DNA of 17,463 nt, from NCBI GenBank assembly GCA_902492825.1, contig CABUMZ010000030.1, positions 1 to 17,463 of the forward strand, given 5' to 3'. The stretch is from an uncultured Collinsella sp. GTDB lineage: Bacteria > Actinomycetota > Coriobacteriia > Coriobacteriales > Coriobacteriaceae. Below are positions 1-5,980 of this stretch, piece after piece. The notes beneath the pieces were generated by a model that worked only from the letters and a program-made list of their open reading frames with translations, did no database searches and had not been told where the DNA came from. The stretch's first letter is position 1, and each line of letters starts with the position of its first letter. A program made the position numbers and the translations under genes.

Positions 1-98
1 AGCACTTAATGTGCTTTCCGTCTTGCGCAGGACTGTAGAGCAGCAAACTTAACCCCCGCCCTCAGCCCCGGAGACCCTCCCGGATGGCCCCGGAAAAT

Positions 99-144
99 TT
101 TTTCGAAAAAGTTGTTGCGCGCCGGACAGACTTCTGTGTATACT
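99..144 (+). promoter_or_regulatory. Promoter of the tRNA-Asp gene
   Basis: A perfect -10 hexamer TATACT lies at 139-144. A weak -35 (TTGCGC, 115-120) is 18 bp upstream. A T/A-rich palindrome, TTTTTCGAAAAA at 99-110, sits directly before the -35 and could act as an UP element. The predicted transcript would start near 151, about 40 nt before the tRNA, which is normal for a processed tRNA precursor. The -10 is convincing; the -35 and the UP element are inference. Confidence 0.6.
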
Positions 145-190
145 AATCCCCGCAGCGCACGCGAGCGGAAACAAACGCGAACGTCTGCCT

Positions 191-268
<78 letters not shown>

Positions 269-278
269 ACGCAATTAA

Positions 279-304
279 AGCCACGTCTTCGGACGTGGCT
301 TTTT
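279..304 (+). terminator. Intrinsic terminator after tRNA-Asp
   Basis: A 9-bp perfect stem, AGCCACGTC (279-287) with GACGTGGCT (292-300), is closed by a TTCG tetraloop and followed by a run of T (300-304). It starts 10 nt after the tRNA CCA end. Confidence 0.93.
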
Positions 305-422
305 GCGTTTGATGCACTTTGTTTCGATAGAACGATCGCCCTGGTGCATCTTCGCCCAGAATCCCCGCGCCTTCGGGAACGCAAGTAAAATCTAATAAGT
401 ATATTTGTCTGAACAACAGCTT

Positions 423-434
423 TGTTGCGCAACA
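423..434. promoter_or_regulatory. 12-bp palindrome, possible operator
   Basis: TGTTGCGCAACA is identical to its reverse complement. Its centre lies about 34 bp before the -10 hexamer at 462-467, so near -45, a usual place for an activator or for a site overlapping the -35. The same 12-mer recurs at 8651-8662, also just upstream of a -10. The binding protein is unknown. Confidence 0.45.
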
Positions 435-461
435 CCTGTTCTACGAGGCAGGGGGTTAGGT

Positions 462-467
462 TATACT
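462..467 (+). promoter_or_regulatory. -10 box of the probable Rrf2 gene promoter
   Basis: TATACT, the same hexamer as in the tRNA promoter. No good -35 is seen (TTCTAC at 439-444 has 17-bp spacing). This suggests a weak promoter that needs an activator. The predicted transcript starts near 474, leaving a leader of about 150 nt before the ATG at 628. Confidence 0.5.
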
Positions 468-484
468 AAATTGCACTGTGCGCC

Positions 485-499
485 GCATCTGATGCATTT
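485..499. promoter_or_regulatory. Possible Rrf2/NsrR-type operator
   Basis: The sequence GCATCTGATGCATTT contains GATGCATTT, which resembles one half of the enterobacterial NsrR box as I remember it (ATGCATTT core). It also contains the short inverted repeat GCATC-T-GATGC. It lies just downstream of the predicted transcription start, where an autorepressor would bind, and the next gene encodes an Rrf2 protein with NsrR-like cysteines. The assignment is inference. Confidence 0.35.
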
Positions 500-627
500 C
501 GCTCCAAGCGCGGCACTCAGTGGATATCCGATTTACCATTTGGATGTCCTGGCGGTCATTTAGCGTCTCGACACAAGCTCGGCCCCGGAGCTCGTTCGAG
601 CTGTTCGTATTCCTTGAAAGGGGAAAA

Positions 628-1113
628 ATGGACATATCGAGGAAGACTGATTACGCCCTTCGTATGCTGGCGATGCTTGCTGAGGATCCGGAGCGTTTGC
701 TTTCTGTTCGCACCGCTGCCGAAGAGGTCAATGTCCCGTATTCGTTTGCCCGTTCGATTCAGCATGGTTTGGTCCAGGCCGGTATTGTGGAGAGCCTGCG
801 TGGCGTCCACGGTGGCATGCGTCTCAAGGTCAGTCCGGACGACGTCACTATCCGCCAGGTCGTCGAGGCCGTTCAGGGCCCTATGGTTATGAACGATTGC
901 ACCGCGCCCGATGGTGACTGTGCGCGCATGGGCGCGTGCTGCTATCATCCCCTGTGGGCCGGAGCCCAGGCGTTGATGCGCGACTACCTCGATTCCGTTT
1001 CGCTCGGCGACATCGTCGCTCACCGCCAGTTCCCAGCCGTCGATCCCAAGTTCGCCGACCGCGAAGCGTTTCCCGAGTACGCCACCTGCGAGTGCGCTTA
1101 CCGGGAGGAATAA
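628..1113 (+). CDS. Rrf2 family transcriptional regulator, probably Fe-S (NsrR/IscR-like)
   Basis: A 161-aa DNA-binding repressor or sensor of the Rrf2 family, whose usual length is about 130-165 aa. The N-terminus MDISRKTDYALRMLAMLA is the classic Rrf2 opening. The winged helix-turn-helix covers about residues 25-68, with the wing motif RGVHGG at 58-63. The dimer-helix region has Cys91, Cys98, Cys104 and Cys105 followed by H107/W110. This spacing resembles the C-x5-C-x5-C cluster site of NsrR, so a redox- or NO-sensing cluster is likely but unproven. An extra Cys-Glu-Cys (154-156) sits near the C-terminus. ATG 628 was chosen because AAAGGGG lies 4 nt before it. The MutY-like gene follows after 21 nt, probably co-transcribed. 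Likely targets are stress genes, possibly its own promoter and rubrerythrin; this is inference. Confidence 0.9.
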   Translation: MDISRKTDYALRMLAMLAEDPERLLSVRTAAEEVNVPYSFARSIQHGLVQAGIVESLRGVHGGMRLKVSPDDVTIRQVVEAVQGPMVMNDCTAPDGDCARMGACCYHPLWAGAQALMRDYLDSVSLGDIVAHRQFPAVDPKFADREAFPEYATCECAYREE

Positions 1114-1134
1114 CGCCGCATAAGGAGCATAGCC

Positions 1135-2040
1135 ATGATTCAGGACCCCTTTCGTTCGATGATTCGTTCGGAAGGGGTCCTGCGTTATCGTGACCTTCCG
1201 TGGCGCCGCACACGCGATCCGTACATCATTTGGCTTTCTGAGGTCATGCTGCAGCAAACGCAGGTGCCGCGTGTGGAGGCGCGCATGCCGGTGTGGCTCG
1301 ATCGTTTTCCGACTGTGCAGGCGCTTGCCCAGGCCGTGCCTTCCGATGTTTTGGACGCTTGGCAGGGCATGGGCTACAACCGACGCGCTCTGGCGCTTCA
1401 TGGGGCCGCTCAGCGCGTTGTAGAGGACTGGGACGGGGAGTTTCCGCGTGAGACGCGTGACTTGGTCGCTCTGCCTGGTATTGGCCCGGCAACGGCGCAG
1501 GGTATCCGGTCGTTTGCGTTTGATCTTCCGGGCGTGTATCTGGAGACCAATGTGCGCACAGTCTTTCTGCATCACTTCTTTCCCGATGTACCGGCTGTTC
1601 CCGATCGCGAGTTGGTGCCGCTGATCCAAGCCGCCTGTCCGGCGGCTCCCGGTGCAGCGACCGACGAGATTGCTCCCTTTGCCGTGCCGCTCGATGATGC
1701 CGACACGCCGCGCGCGTGGTATTACGCGTTGCTAGATTACGGCGCATATCTAAAAAAGACGTTGCCCAATCCGTCCAGGCGCTCGGCGGGCTATAGCCGT
1801 CAATCAAAGTTTGAGGGCTCGCGTCGCCAAAAGCGCGCGCATATCGTGCGTATGTTGCTGGCAGCGCGCGATGGCCAGCCGGCGGGGATTACGCTTGCTG
1901 ATGCCGTGGCGGGCGTTAACGAGATGGAAGCGGCGGCTGGGCGTGGGCCGGTCGAGCGCGACTTGATCGCGGGCATTCTAGCCGACCTGGAGCGTGAGGG
2001 CTTTTGCCGAGCTGAGGGCGATCGCTGGCTGAGCATCTAG
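1135..2040 (+). CDS. mutY: MutY-like adenine DNA glycosylase, divergent, without Fe-S cluster
   Basis: 301-aa helix-hairpin-helix base-excision enzyme. MutY proteins remove adenine mispaired with 8-oxoguanine. Visible are the MutY-type segment LPWRRTRDPYIIWLSEVMLQ (from residue 21) with catalytic Glu36, and the HhH loop LPGIGPATA (113-121). At the position of the catalytic Asp (LDGNV in E. coli MutY) there is Glu137, in LETNV. The protein has only two cysteines, so the four-Cys [4Fe-4S] site is absent, and it stops without the MutT-like C-terminal domain (MutY is usually about 350 aa). It may be a separate glycosylase subfamily, so the substrate is uncertain. AAGGAG at 1122-1127 supports ATG 1135; ATG 1159 is a possible alternative. 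A 14-bp hairpin begins 3 nt after the ATG. The gene follows the Rrf2 gene by 21 nt. Confidence 0.82.
   Translation: MIQDPFRSMIRSEGVLRYRDLPWRRTRDPYIIWLSEVMLQQTQVPRVEARMPVWLDRFPTVQALAQAVPSDVLDAWQGMGYNRRALALHGAAQRVVEDWDGEFPRETRDLVALPGIGPATAQGIRSFAFDLPGVYLETNVRTVFLHHFFPDVPAVPDRELVPLIQAACPAAPGAATDEIAPFAVPLDDADTPRAWYYALLDYGAYLKKTLPNPSRRSAGYSRQSKFEGSRRQKRAHIVRMLLAARDGQPAGITLADAVAGVNEMEAAAGRGPVERDLIAGILADLEREGFCRAEGDRWLSI
1141..1182 (+). promoter_or_regulatory. Strong hairpin over the mutY translation start
   Basis: CAGGACCCCTT (1141-1151) is the exact reverse complement of AAGGGGTCCTG (1172-1182). The stem extends inward by one G-U and two G-C pairs to 14 bp, leaving a 14-nt loop that contains an in-frame ATG (1159). 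It begins 3 nt after the ATG at 1135, inside the ribosome footprint. There is no T-tract, so it is not an intrinsic terminator. A translational control role is inference. Confidence 0.5.
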
Positions 2041-2154
2041 CCTGTGCAAATCTGAAGAACAGGATTGTAAGGTTTAGATTTTCGGCATGAGGGCATCCTA
2101 AAGACGAGGCCGCTCGAAGCCTACGGGCGGCATGCGTTGAAGGGAAGTACACCT

Positions 2155-2694
2155 ATGGATTTTGAGAATTCCCAAACCAAGAAGAACCTCGAGACCGCTT
2201 TTGCCGGTGAGTCCCAGGCACACACCAAGTATCGCTACTATGCGTCCAAGGCCAAAAAGGACGGCTACGTTCAGATCTCGAATATTTTTGCCGAGACGGC
2301 GGGCAACGAGTCCGAGCACGCCAAGCTGTGGTTTAAGTATCTGCACGACGGCGCCGTTCCGGGCACTCTGGACAACCTGCGCGACGCCGCTGCGGGCGAG
2401 AACTACGAGTGGACCACGATGTACGACGAGTTCGCCAAGACCGCCGAGGAGGAGGGTTTTGCCGAGATCGCCGAGAAGTTCCGTGGCGTCGCCGCCGTCG
2501 AGAAGGCCCACGAGGAGCGCTACAACAAACTCGTCGAGCGCATCGAGTCGGGCGAGGTGTTTGAGCGTGAGGGCGTGAAGGTGTGGAAGTGCCTGAACTG
2601 CGGGCACCTGCACGTTGGTGCCGAGGCGCCTGAGGTGTGCCCGGTGTGTAACCACCCGAAGGCGTACTTTGAGGAGCAGGTGGTGAACTACTAG
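2155..2694 (+). CDS. rbr: Rubrerythrin
   Basis: A 179-aa cytoplasmic non-haem di-iron peroxidase, which reduces hydrogen peroxide using electrons from rubredoxin or NAD(P)H-linked donors in anaerobes. The N-terminal ferritin-like four-helix domain (1-135) shows the ligands Glu19, Glu52 with His55 (ESEH), and Glu116 with His119 (EKAH). The C-terminal rubredoxin-like domain has the iron site C146-x2-C149 and C162-x2-C165. The length matches the family. AGGGAAG (2141-2147) lies 7 nt before the ATG at 2155; an in-frame ATG at 2137 has no such site. The upstream 114-bp gap has no clear -10/-35 pair, though AAATCT/AGATTT (2048-2053/2076-2081) is an inverted repeat. The gene ends at the long hairpin plus terminator at 2712-2881, so it is probably monocistronic. 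Confidence 0.95.
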   Translation: MDFENSQTKKNLETAFAGESQAHTKYRYYASKAKKDGYVQISNIFAETAGNESEHAKLWFKYLHDGAVPGTLDNLRDAAAGENYEWTTMYDEFAKTAEEEGFAEIAEKFRGVAAVEKAHEERYNKLVERIESGEVFEREGVKVWKCLNCGHLHVGAEAPEVCPVCNHPKAYFEEQVVNY

Positions 2695-2711
2695 CGCTTG
2701 GCGCTGGCGTG

Positions 2712-2881
2712 AGCTGGGCCGGGAGGGCCGGACTACCTTCCCTCCTCGCTCACGGCTTCGCAGGGTCGCGTTGAGGGAAGGTAGTCCGGCCCTCCCGGCC
2801 CGCTTTGGTTCGTTGCGTGCTCGCTACAGAAAAGCTGATAACTAAGTTTGTGTGCCGCCCCTATCGGGGCGGCACGTTTTT
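2712..2881 (+). repeat. Composite 3' element, copy A: long hairpin, spacer, terminator
   Basis: Arm 1 (2716-2744) and arm 2 (2773-2801) are perfect 29-nt reverse complements. Three further pairs with one bulge extend the base to 2712 and 2804. The 28-nt apical loop contains a 25-nt segment (2745-2769, core CTCACGGCTTCGCAGG) that is identical in copy B at 3653-3677. A 13-nt semi-conserved piece follows, then a 27-nt segment identical in copy B (2815-2841, including GCTACAGAAAAGCTGATAA), then 21 identical nt leading into the terminator. Within the arms only the loop-proximal CCTT(T)CCCTC is clearly shared with copy B. Confidence 0.9.
2852..2881 (+). terminator. Intrinsic terminator of rbr (copy A)
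   Basis: The perfect 10-bp stem GTGCCGCCCC (2852-2861) / GGGGCGGCAC (2866-2875) has a TATC loop and is followed by G and five T. The stem sequence is nearly the same as in copy B at 3759-3786. Confidence 0.93.
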
Positions 2882-2921
2882 GTATGGGGACTGGTTGGGA
2901 CGGCACCGTTCATGGGTGGGG

Positions 2922-2927
2922 TACACT
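2922..2927 (+). promoter_or_regulatory. Possible -10 box for the 2974 gene
   Basis: TACACT, 47 nt before the ATG at 2974. No -35 at proper spacing (TTGGGA at 2895-2900 is 21 bp away). Called because a promoter is needed between terminator A and this gene. Confidence 0.3.
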
Positions 2928-2973
2928 GGGTGGCGACTTTTAGTTTATCTACTACCTGATGGGGTGTTTTTGT

Positions 2974-3606
2974 ATGGGTAAGAAGTCTCGGGCTCGGGTT
3001 GCTGCGGCGGGAACTCGCAAGGATCCTGGTCGTCGGGTTGCCGAGGGTAAAAAGGTCGATCGTGTCGAGAAGGACAAGAAGGTTGGCGCGCATGCTCATC
3101 CTGAGTGGGCGCCTCACCTCAATACGGCTAGCGAGGATCTGACTGCTAAGTTGTTTACTCTGGTCGAGGTTATCTTGGGCGTGGTGCCCGTGGTGGTCAT
3201 TGGCTTGTTCTTGGCTTCGAAAGATGCCACGAGTGTCGATAAACTCACCGATGTCTTTTCTCAGGACCCCTCGATGGTGGTTACGTTTATCTCTGCGTGC
3301 CTGCAGCCGTTTGTGGCGTACATGTTGTACATGATTTATCGCAAATACTGCGAGGGCGATGCGGGCTTTGTCGCCGGCAACCTGATCGGTCTTTTGTGCT
3401 CCGAGATCCTACTGCTCAATATCCCGGGCGTCATCGGTATGGGCATCTTGCTGTGGCGTGTTTGGCGCAACGTTGCCCCGCACTTTGAGAGCTGGTTGTT
3501 TGAGCGCCGCGTAATGGGCGTGCTGGCAGACATTGCGGGCTCGCTCGTGATTTTAGCCTTGGCGTTTATGTGCGCCACCGCCGCCCGCGGTCTCGCGGGC
3601 ATGTAG
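2974..3606 (+). CDS. Four-helix membrane protein of unknown function
   Basis: I do not recognise this 210-aa protein. The first 55 residues are strongly basic and hydrophilic (many Lys/Arg, such as KKSRAR and KVDRVEKDKK), likely facing the cytoplasm. Four hydrophobic segments follow at about 60-82, 101-122, 132-163 and 183-205. There is no signal peptidase or lipobox motif. ATG 2974 was chosen because GGGGTG (2961-2966) lies 7 nt before it; the ATG at 2959 would need a start without a ribosome-binding site. Copy A of the composite hairpin-terminator lies before the gene and copy B directly after it (B begins about 18 nt past the stop). This makes it a single-gene unit between direct repeats. 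The coding call is firm; the function is unknown. Confidence 0.8.
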   Translation: MGKKSRARVAAAGTRKDPGRRVAEGKKVDRVEKDKKVGAHAHPEWAPHLNTASEDLTAKLFTLVEVILGVVPVVVIGLFLASKDATSVDKLTDVFSQDPSMVVTFISACLQPFVAYMLYMIYRKYCEGDAGFVAGNLIGLLCSEILLLNIPGVIGMGILLWRVWRNVAPHFESWLFERRVMGVLADIAGSLVILALAFMCATAARGLAGM

Positions 3607-3623
3607 TCTGTCCTCACCGACCA

Positions 3624-3786
3624 CGGAGCGCAGAGCGGGGAAACCTTTCCCTCTCGCTCACGGCTTCGCAGGGTCGCACGAGGCAAAGGTTTCCCTGCCC
3701 TGCGCTCCGGCGTTGAGTCGTCGCGTGCTCGCTACAGAAAAGCTGATAAGAAGTTTGTGTGCCGCCCCTATTGGGCGGCACTTTTT
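3624..3786 (+). repeat. Composite 3' element, copy B: long hairpin, spacer, terminator
   Basis: The 10-nt base CGGAGCGCAG (3624-3633) pairs with CTGCGCTCCG (3700-3709). After one A/C mismatch, 14 more pairs follow (3635-3648 with 3685-3698, one G-U), then a C/C mismatch and four pairs (3650-3653/3680-3683). The loop (3653-3677), the 27-nt spacer (3723-3749) and the 21-nt lead into the terminator (3751-3771) match copy A exactly. The stem itself is largely different from copy A. It lies 18 nt after the stop of the 2974 gene. Confidence 0.88.
3759..3786 (+). terminator. Intrinsic terminator of the 2974 gene (copy B)
   Basis: A 9-bp stem, GTGCCGCCC (3759-3767) / GGGCGGCAC (3773-3781), has a CTATT loop and is followed at once by five T. 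Confidence 0.92.
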
Positions 3787-4039
3787 GTGTGGGGTCCCTG
3801 TCTTCACAATTTTCGTCAAGCTTTTGGTTAGATTTTGGTCAGTTGGCGTAAGGGTGGAAGGCCAAAAGATTGCTGGCGAAAAAAGCTCAGAGAAAGTGCT
3901 GGTAGGGGAGTTGTTGAGCTTTTCGACAGCTTTTGAGCAAAAGAAACTTTGTGGCTATTGCCGGCGATTGCGTTGTCGCGGTCATGGCGGTGCGGGATGC
4001 TGGTCGTAAGCGTCGAATGCTCCGATTTTGGAGGCCAGC
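3787..4039 (+). other. Gap before the 4040 gene
   Basis: About 250 bp of lower GC after terminator B. I see no convincing gene, tRNA or strong hairpin; a CTTTT/AAAAG pair near 3930-3945 is too weak. The promoter of the 4040 gene should lie here, but no clear -10/-35 pair stands out. Reading frames that cross it have no ribosome-binding site and one begins inside the arm of element B. Confidence 0.4.
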
Positions 4040-4474
4040 ATGGATCTGTTTCTTGAGACTCCGCAGCAACAAGCTGAGCGCATGCTGCGTCAGCAGCAAC
4101 GACTCATGGAGATGCAAATGCAAGGGGCGGCAGCCCAGCCCGTTGCGCAAAATGTCGTGCCCGCTGCTGTACCTGCAGCTGTGCCCGGGTGCGAATCGGC
4201 ACCAGAGGCCTATTCCGTACAGCAAGATTCATATGCGCAGGAACTCGCGTTCGACAAGCGTCGTGCGCGTCGTCGCCGCGTGGGCCAGCGCCTGCGCACA
4301 TTGGCGATGATCGTGCTCATTCCGCTAGGACTTGCGGCGATTTTCTTGGTCTCGTATGCGCTCACCTGCATCCTCAACGGTGCCTCGCCCAGTGAAGTGC
4401 TCCAACATCTGTCAGCCCTCGGCCAGCGCCTAGGCGATGTCATAACAACCATCCGCGCCGGCTGGGAGAGTTAG
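4040..4474 (+). CDS. Small single-pass membrane protein of unknown function
   Basis: A 144-aa protein I do not recognise. Residues 1-30 are rich in Gln and Met and could form an amphipathic helix (QQQAERMLRQQQRLMEMQMQ). A Pro/Ala-rich linker (31-60) and a dense basic patch KRRARRRR (73-80) follow. One transmembrane helix spans about 86-112, and a short tail of about 32 residues ends the protein. By the positive-inside rule the N-terminal part is cytoplasmic. GGAGG (4030-4034) is 5 nt before the ATG. A TTG four codons upstream overlaps that site and is rejected. rmuC starts 123 bp later without a clear terminator between. Function unknown. Confidence 0.7.
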   Translation: MDLFLETPQQQAERMLRQQQRLMEMQMQGAAAQPVAQNVVPAAVPAAVPGCESAPEAYSVQQDSYAQELAFDKRRARRRRVGQRLRTLAMIVLIPLGLAAIFLVSYALTCILNGASPSEVLQHLSALGQRLGDVITTIRAGWES

Positions 4475-4543
4475 CGTTTTGACGCCTGTGGCCCAAAATC
4501 CATTTGTCCGATTGCCGTGGAACGCCCGGTGCGTGTGGCGGGG

Positions 4544-4549
4544 TAAGAT
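4544..4549 (+). promoter_or_regulatory. Possible -10 box for rmuC
   Basis: TAAGAT, 48 nt before the ATG at 4598, within GGGTAAGATTGA. The -35 region is poor, as in other promoters of this window, so only the -10 is suggested. Confidence 0.35.
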
Positions 4550-4597
4550 TGATCGAGGTTTTGATTGATAATCGATTGGGTTTGTTGGGCGGAGTCT

Positions 4598-5953
4598 ATG
4601 TCTGCTATTGATATTGCGCTTGTTGTGATTGCCTTGGTGGCGGTGGGAGTTGCTGTGGTTTGCGCCCTGCAGCTTAAAGGCCTTCGTGCCGAGTTGCGAG
4701 AGCGTGGCGGCAACGACGCGGAGACGCTCGCGGCGCTCGAGCAGGCCAACAGCACGCTCGATGCCCTCAATGTCGCGCTGACAGAAACCCGCCGCACGGC
4801 AAACGCCATCGCGCAGCAGCAGACGACCGACGCCGCTGTAGAGCAGCAACGCTACCTGACCATCGCGCGTGAGTTCTCGCAGGCTGGCGACCGTATGGAT
4901 GACCTGCGCCGTGAGACGGCCCAACAGCTGGGCGCCAACCGCGAGGGCATCGAGCGCCGCCTGGACAAGGTGCGCGAGACGGTCGATGCCCAGCTGGGTG
5001 CCATCCGCAAGGACAACAACGTTCAGCTCGATCAGATGCGCGAGACGGTGGACGAGAAACTCTCCCGTACGCTCAACGATCGCCTGTCTGCATCGTTTAA
5101 GCAGGTGAGCGACCAGCTCGAGGCCGTGTACAAGGGCCTGGGCGATATGCAATCTATCGCCACTGGCGTGGGCGACCTTAAGCGCGTGCTGGGCAATGTG
5201 AAGGCGCGCGGCATTTTGGGCGAGGTGCAGCTGGGCGCGATCCTGGCGGACATCCTCACGTCCGACCAGTATCTGGAAAACGTGGCCACCAAGCCTGGCG
5301 CCTCGGAGCGCGTTGAGTTTGCCGTCAAGCTGCCGATAGACGAGGGCGATCCCGTGCTGCTGCCGATTGACTCCAAATTCCCGGGCGACGCGTACGAGCA
5401 TCTGCTCGACGCCCAGGAGTCGGGCGACGCGGAGGCCGTCGCCGCTGCGCGCAAGACGCTCGATGCGATGGTGAAACGCGAGGCAAAGGACATCTGCGAA
5501 AAGTATCTGAGCGTGCCCGCGACTACCAACTTTGGCATTATGTTCGTTCCGTTTGAGGGGCTGTACGCCGAGGTCGTCAGCCGCCCCGGGCTTATCGAGA
5601 CCCTGGGCCGCGACTATCACGTCAACGTTGCCGGCCCCAGCACCATGGCGGCCATCCTCAACAGCCTGCAGATGAGCTACCAGACGTTTAGGCTGCAAAA
5701 ACGCACCGATGACGTGCTGCGCGTGCTTTCCGCCGTCAAGGCTGAGCTGCCGCGCTATCAGGCGGCGCTACGCCGCGCCCAACAGCAGATCGAGACTGCG
5801 GGCAAGACGGTCGAGGGCATTATCACCACGCGCACCAACGTTATGGAGCGCAAGCTCAAGGACATCGATGCGCTGGAGGATGCCGAGGAGGCCGACGCGA
5901 TCTTGGGGCTCACGTCCGCGGGCCTGCTCGCAGACCAAGAAGACGAGGGCTAG
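4598..5953 (+). CDS. rmuC: DNA recombination protein RmuC
   Basis: 451-aa RmuC family protein. In E. coli, loss of RmuC raises inversion frequency at short inverted repeats; a nuclease-like fold is predicted for the family. Here an N-terminal membrane anchor (about 5-27) is followed by a long coiled coil rich in Glu, Arg and Gln (about 30-170). The RmuC core follows, with TSDQYLENV from Thr221, the hallmark VLLPIDSKFPG at 253-263, and a C-terminal segment beginning RTDDVLRVL at 369. Length and order are typical. ATG 4598 is chosen because the hydrophobic anchor follows directly; its GGAG (4591-4594) is only 3 nt away, rather close. The TTG at 4565 has no site. The gene lies less than 2 kb from two very long inverted repeats, which may be chance. 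Confidence 0.93.
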   Translation: MSAIDIALVVIALVAVGVAVVCALQLKGLRAELRERGGNDAETLAALEQANSTLDALNVALTETRRTANAIAQQQTTDAAVEQQRYLTIAREFSQAGDRMDDLRRETAQQLGANREGIERRLDKVRETVDAQLGAIRKDNNVQLDQMRETVDEKLSRTLNDRLSASFKQVSDQLEAVYKGLGDMQSIATGVGDLKRVLGNVKARGILGEVQLGAILADILTSDQYLENVATKPGASERVEFAVKLPIDEGDPVLLPIDSKFPGDAYEHLLDAQESGDAEAVAAARKTLDAMVKREAKDICEKYLSVPATTNFGIMFVPFEGLYAEVVSRPGLIETLGRDYHVNVAGPSTMAAILNSLQMSYQTFRLQKRTDDVLRVLSAVKAELPRYQAALRRAQQQIETAGKTVEGIITTRTNVMERKLKDIDALEDAEEADAILGLTSAGLLADQEDEG

Positions 5954-5980
5954 CCGCAACGGACGGCGGGGCGTCGGCGC

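Larger units (their letters stand above)
305..627 (+). other. Intergenic regulatory region upstream of the Rrf2 gene
   Basis: This 323-bp stretch has no supportable gene. It holds an inverted repeat GATGCAC (311-317) / GTGCATC (344-350), a perfect palindrome TGTTGCGCAACA (423-434), a -10 box (462-467), a GATGCATTT site (491-499) and a ribosome-binding site for the next gene (617-623). Short mutually exclusive AGCTC/GAGCT hairpins at 576-602 may be chance. In-frame codons continue upstream of the Rrf2 start, but without a ribosome-binding site. Confidence 0.6.

Noticed and set aside
1..17. Hairpin AGCAC/GTGCT at the left edge, perhaps the terminator of a gene to the left
   Set aside because: Only 5 bp, cut by the window edge and with a two-T tail; cannot be judged.
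576..602. Two mutually exclusive AGCTC/GAGCT hairpins before the Rrf2 gene, possible riboswitch-like switch
   Set aside because: Five-bp stems only, no conserved core or terminator nearby; likely chance in GC-rich DNA.
2048..2081. AAATCT/AGATTT inverted repeat upstream of rubrerythrin as a peroxide-regulator box
   Set aside because: It does not match a PerR or OxyR consensus I can state, and the spacer is too long for a simple operator.
2712..3786. Elements A and B as integron attC sites (gene cassette with 3' hairpin)
   Set aside because: attC sites have conserved ends and a variable centre; here the loop is conserved and the stem varies. A GTTRRRY-like string occurs only in copy B, with no RYYYAAC partner and no integrase.
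3713..4009. Small + strand frame after element B
   Set aside because: It starts next to the hairpin arm and runs through the conserved spacer and terminator; no ribosome-binding site.
4430..5698. Minus-strand frame of 422 codons opposite rmuC
   Set aside because: Antisense shadow of rmuC with no motif; also overlaps the end of the 4040 gene.
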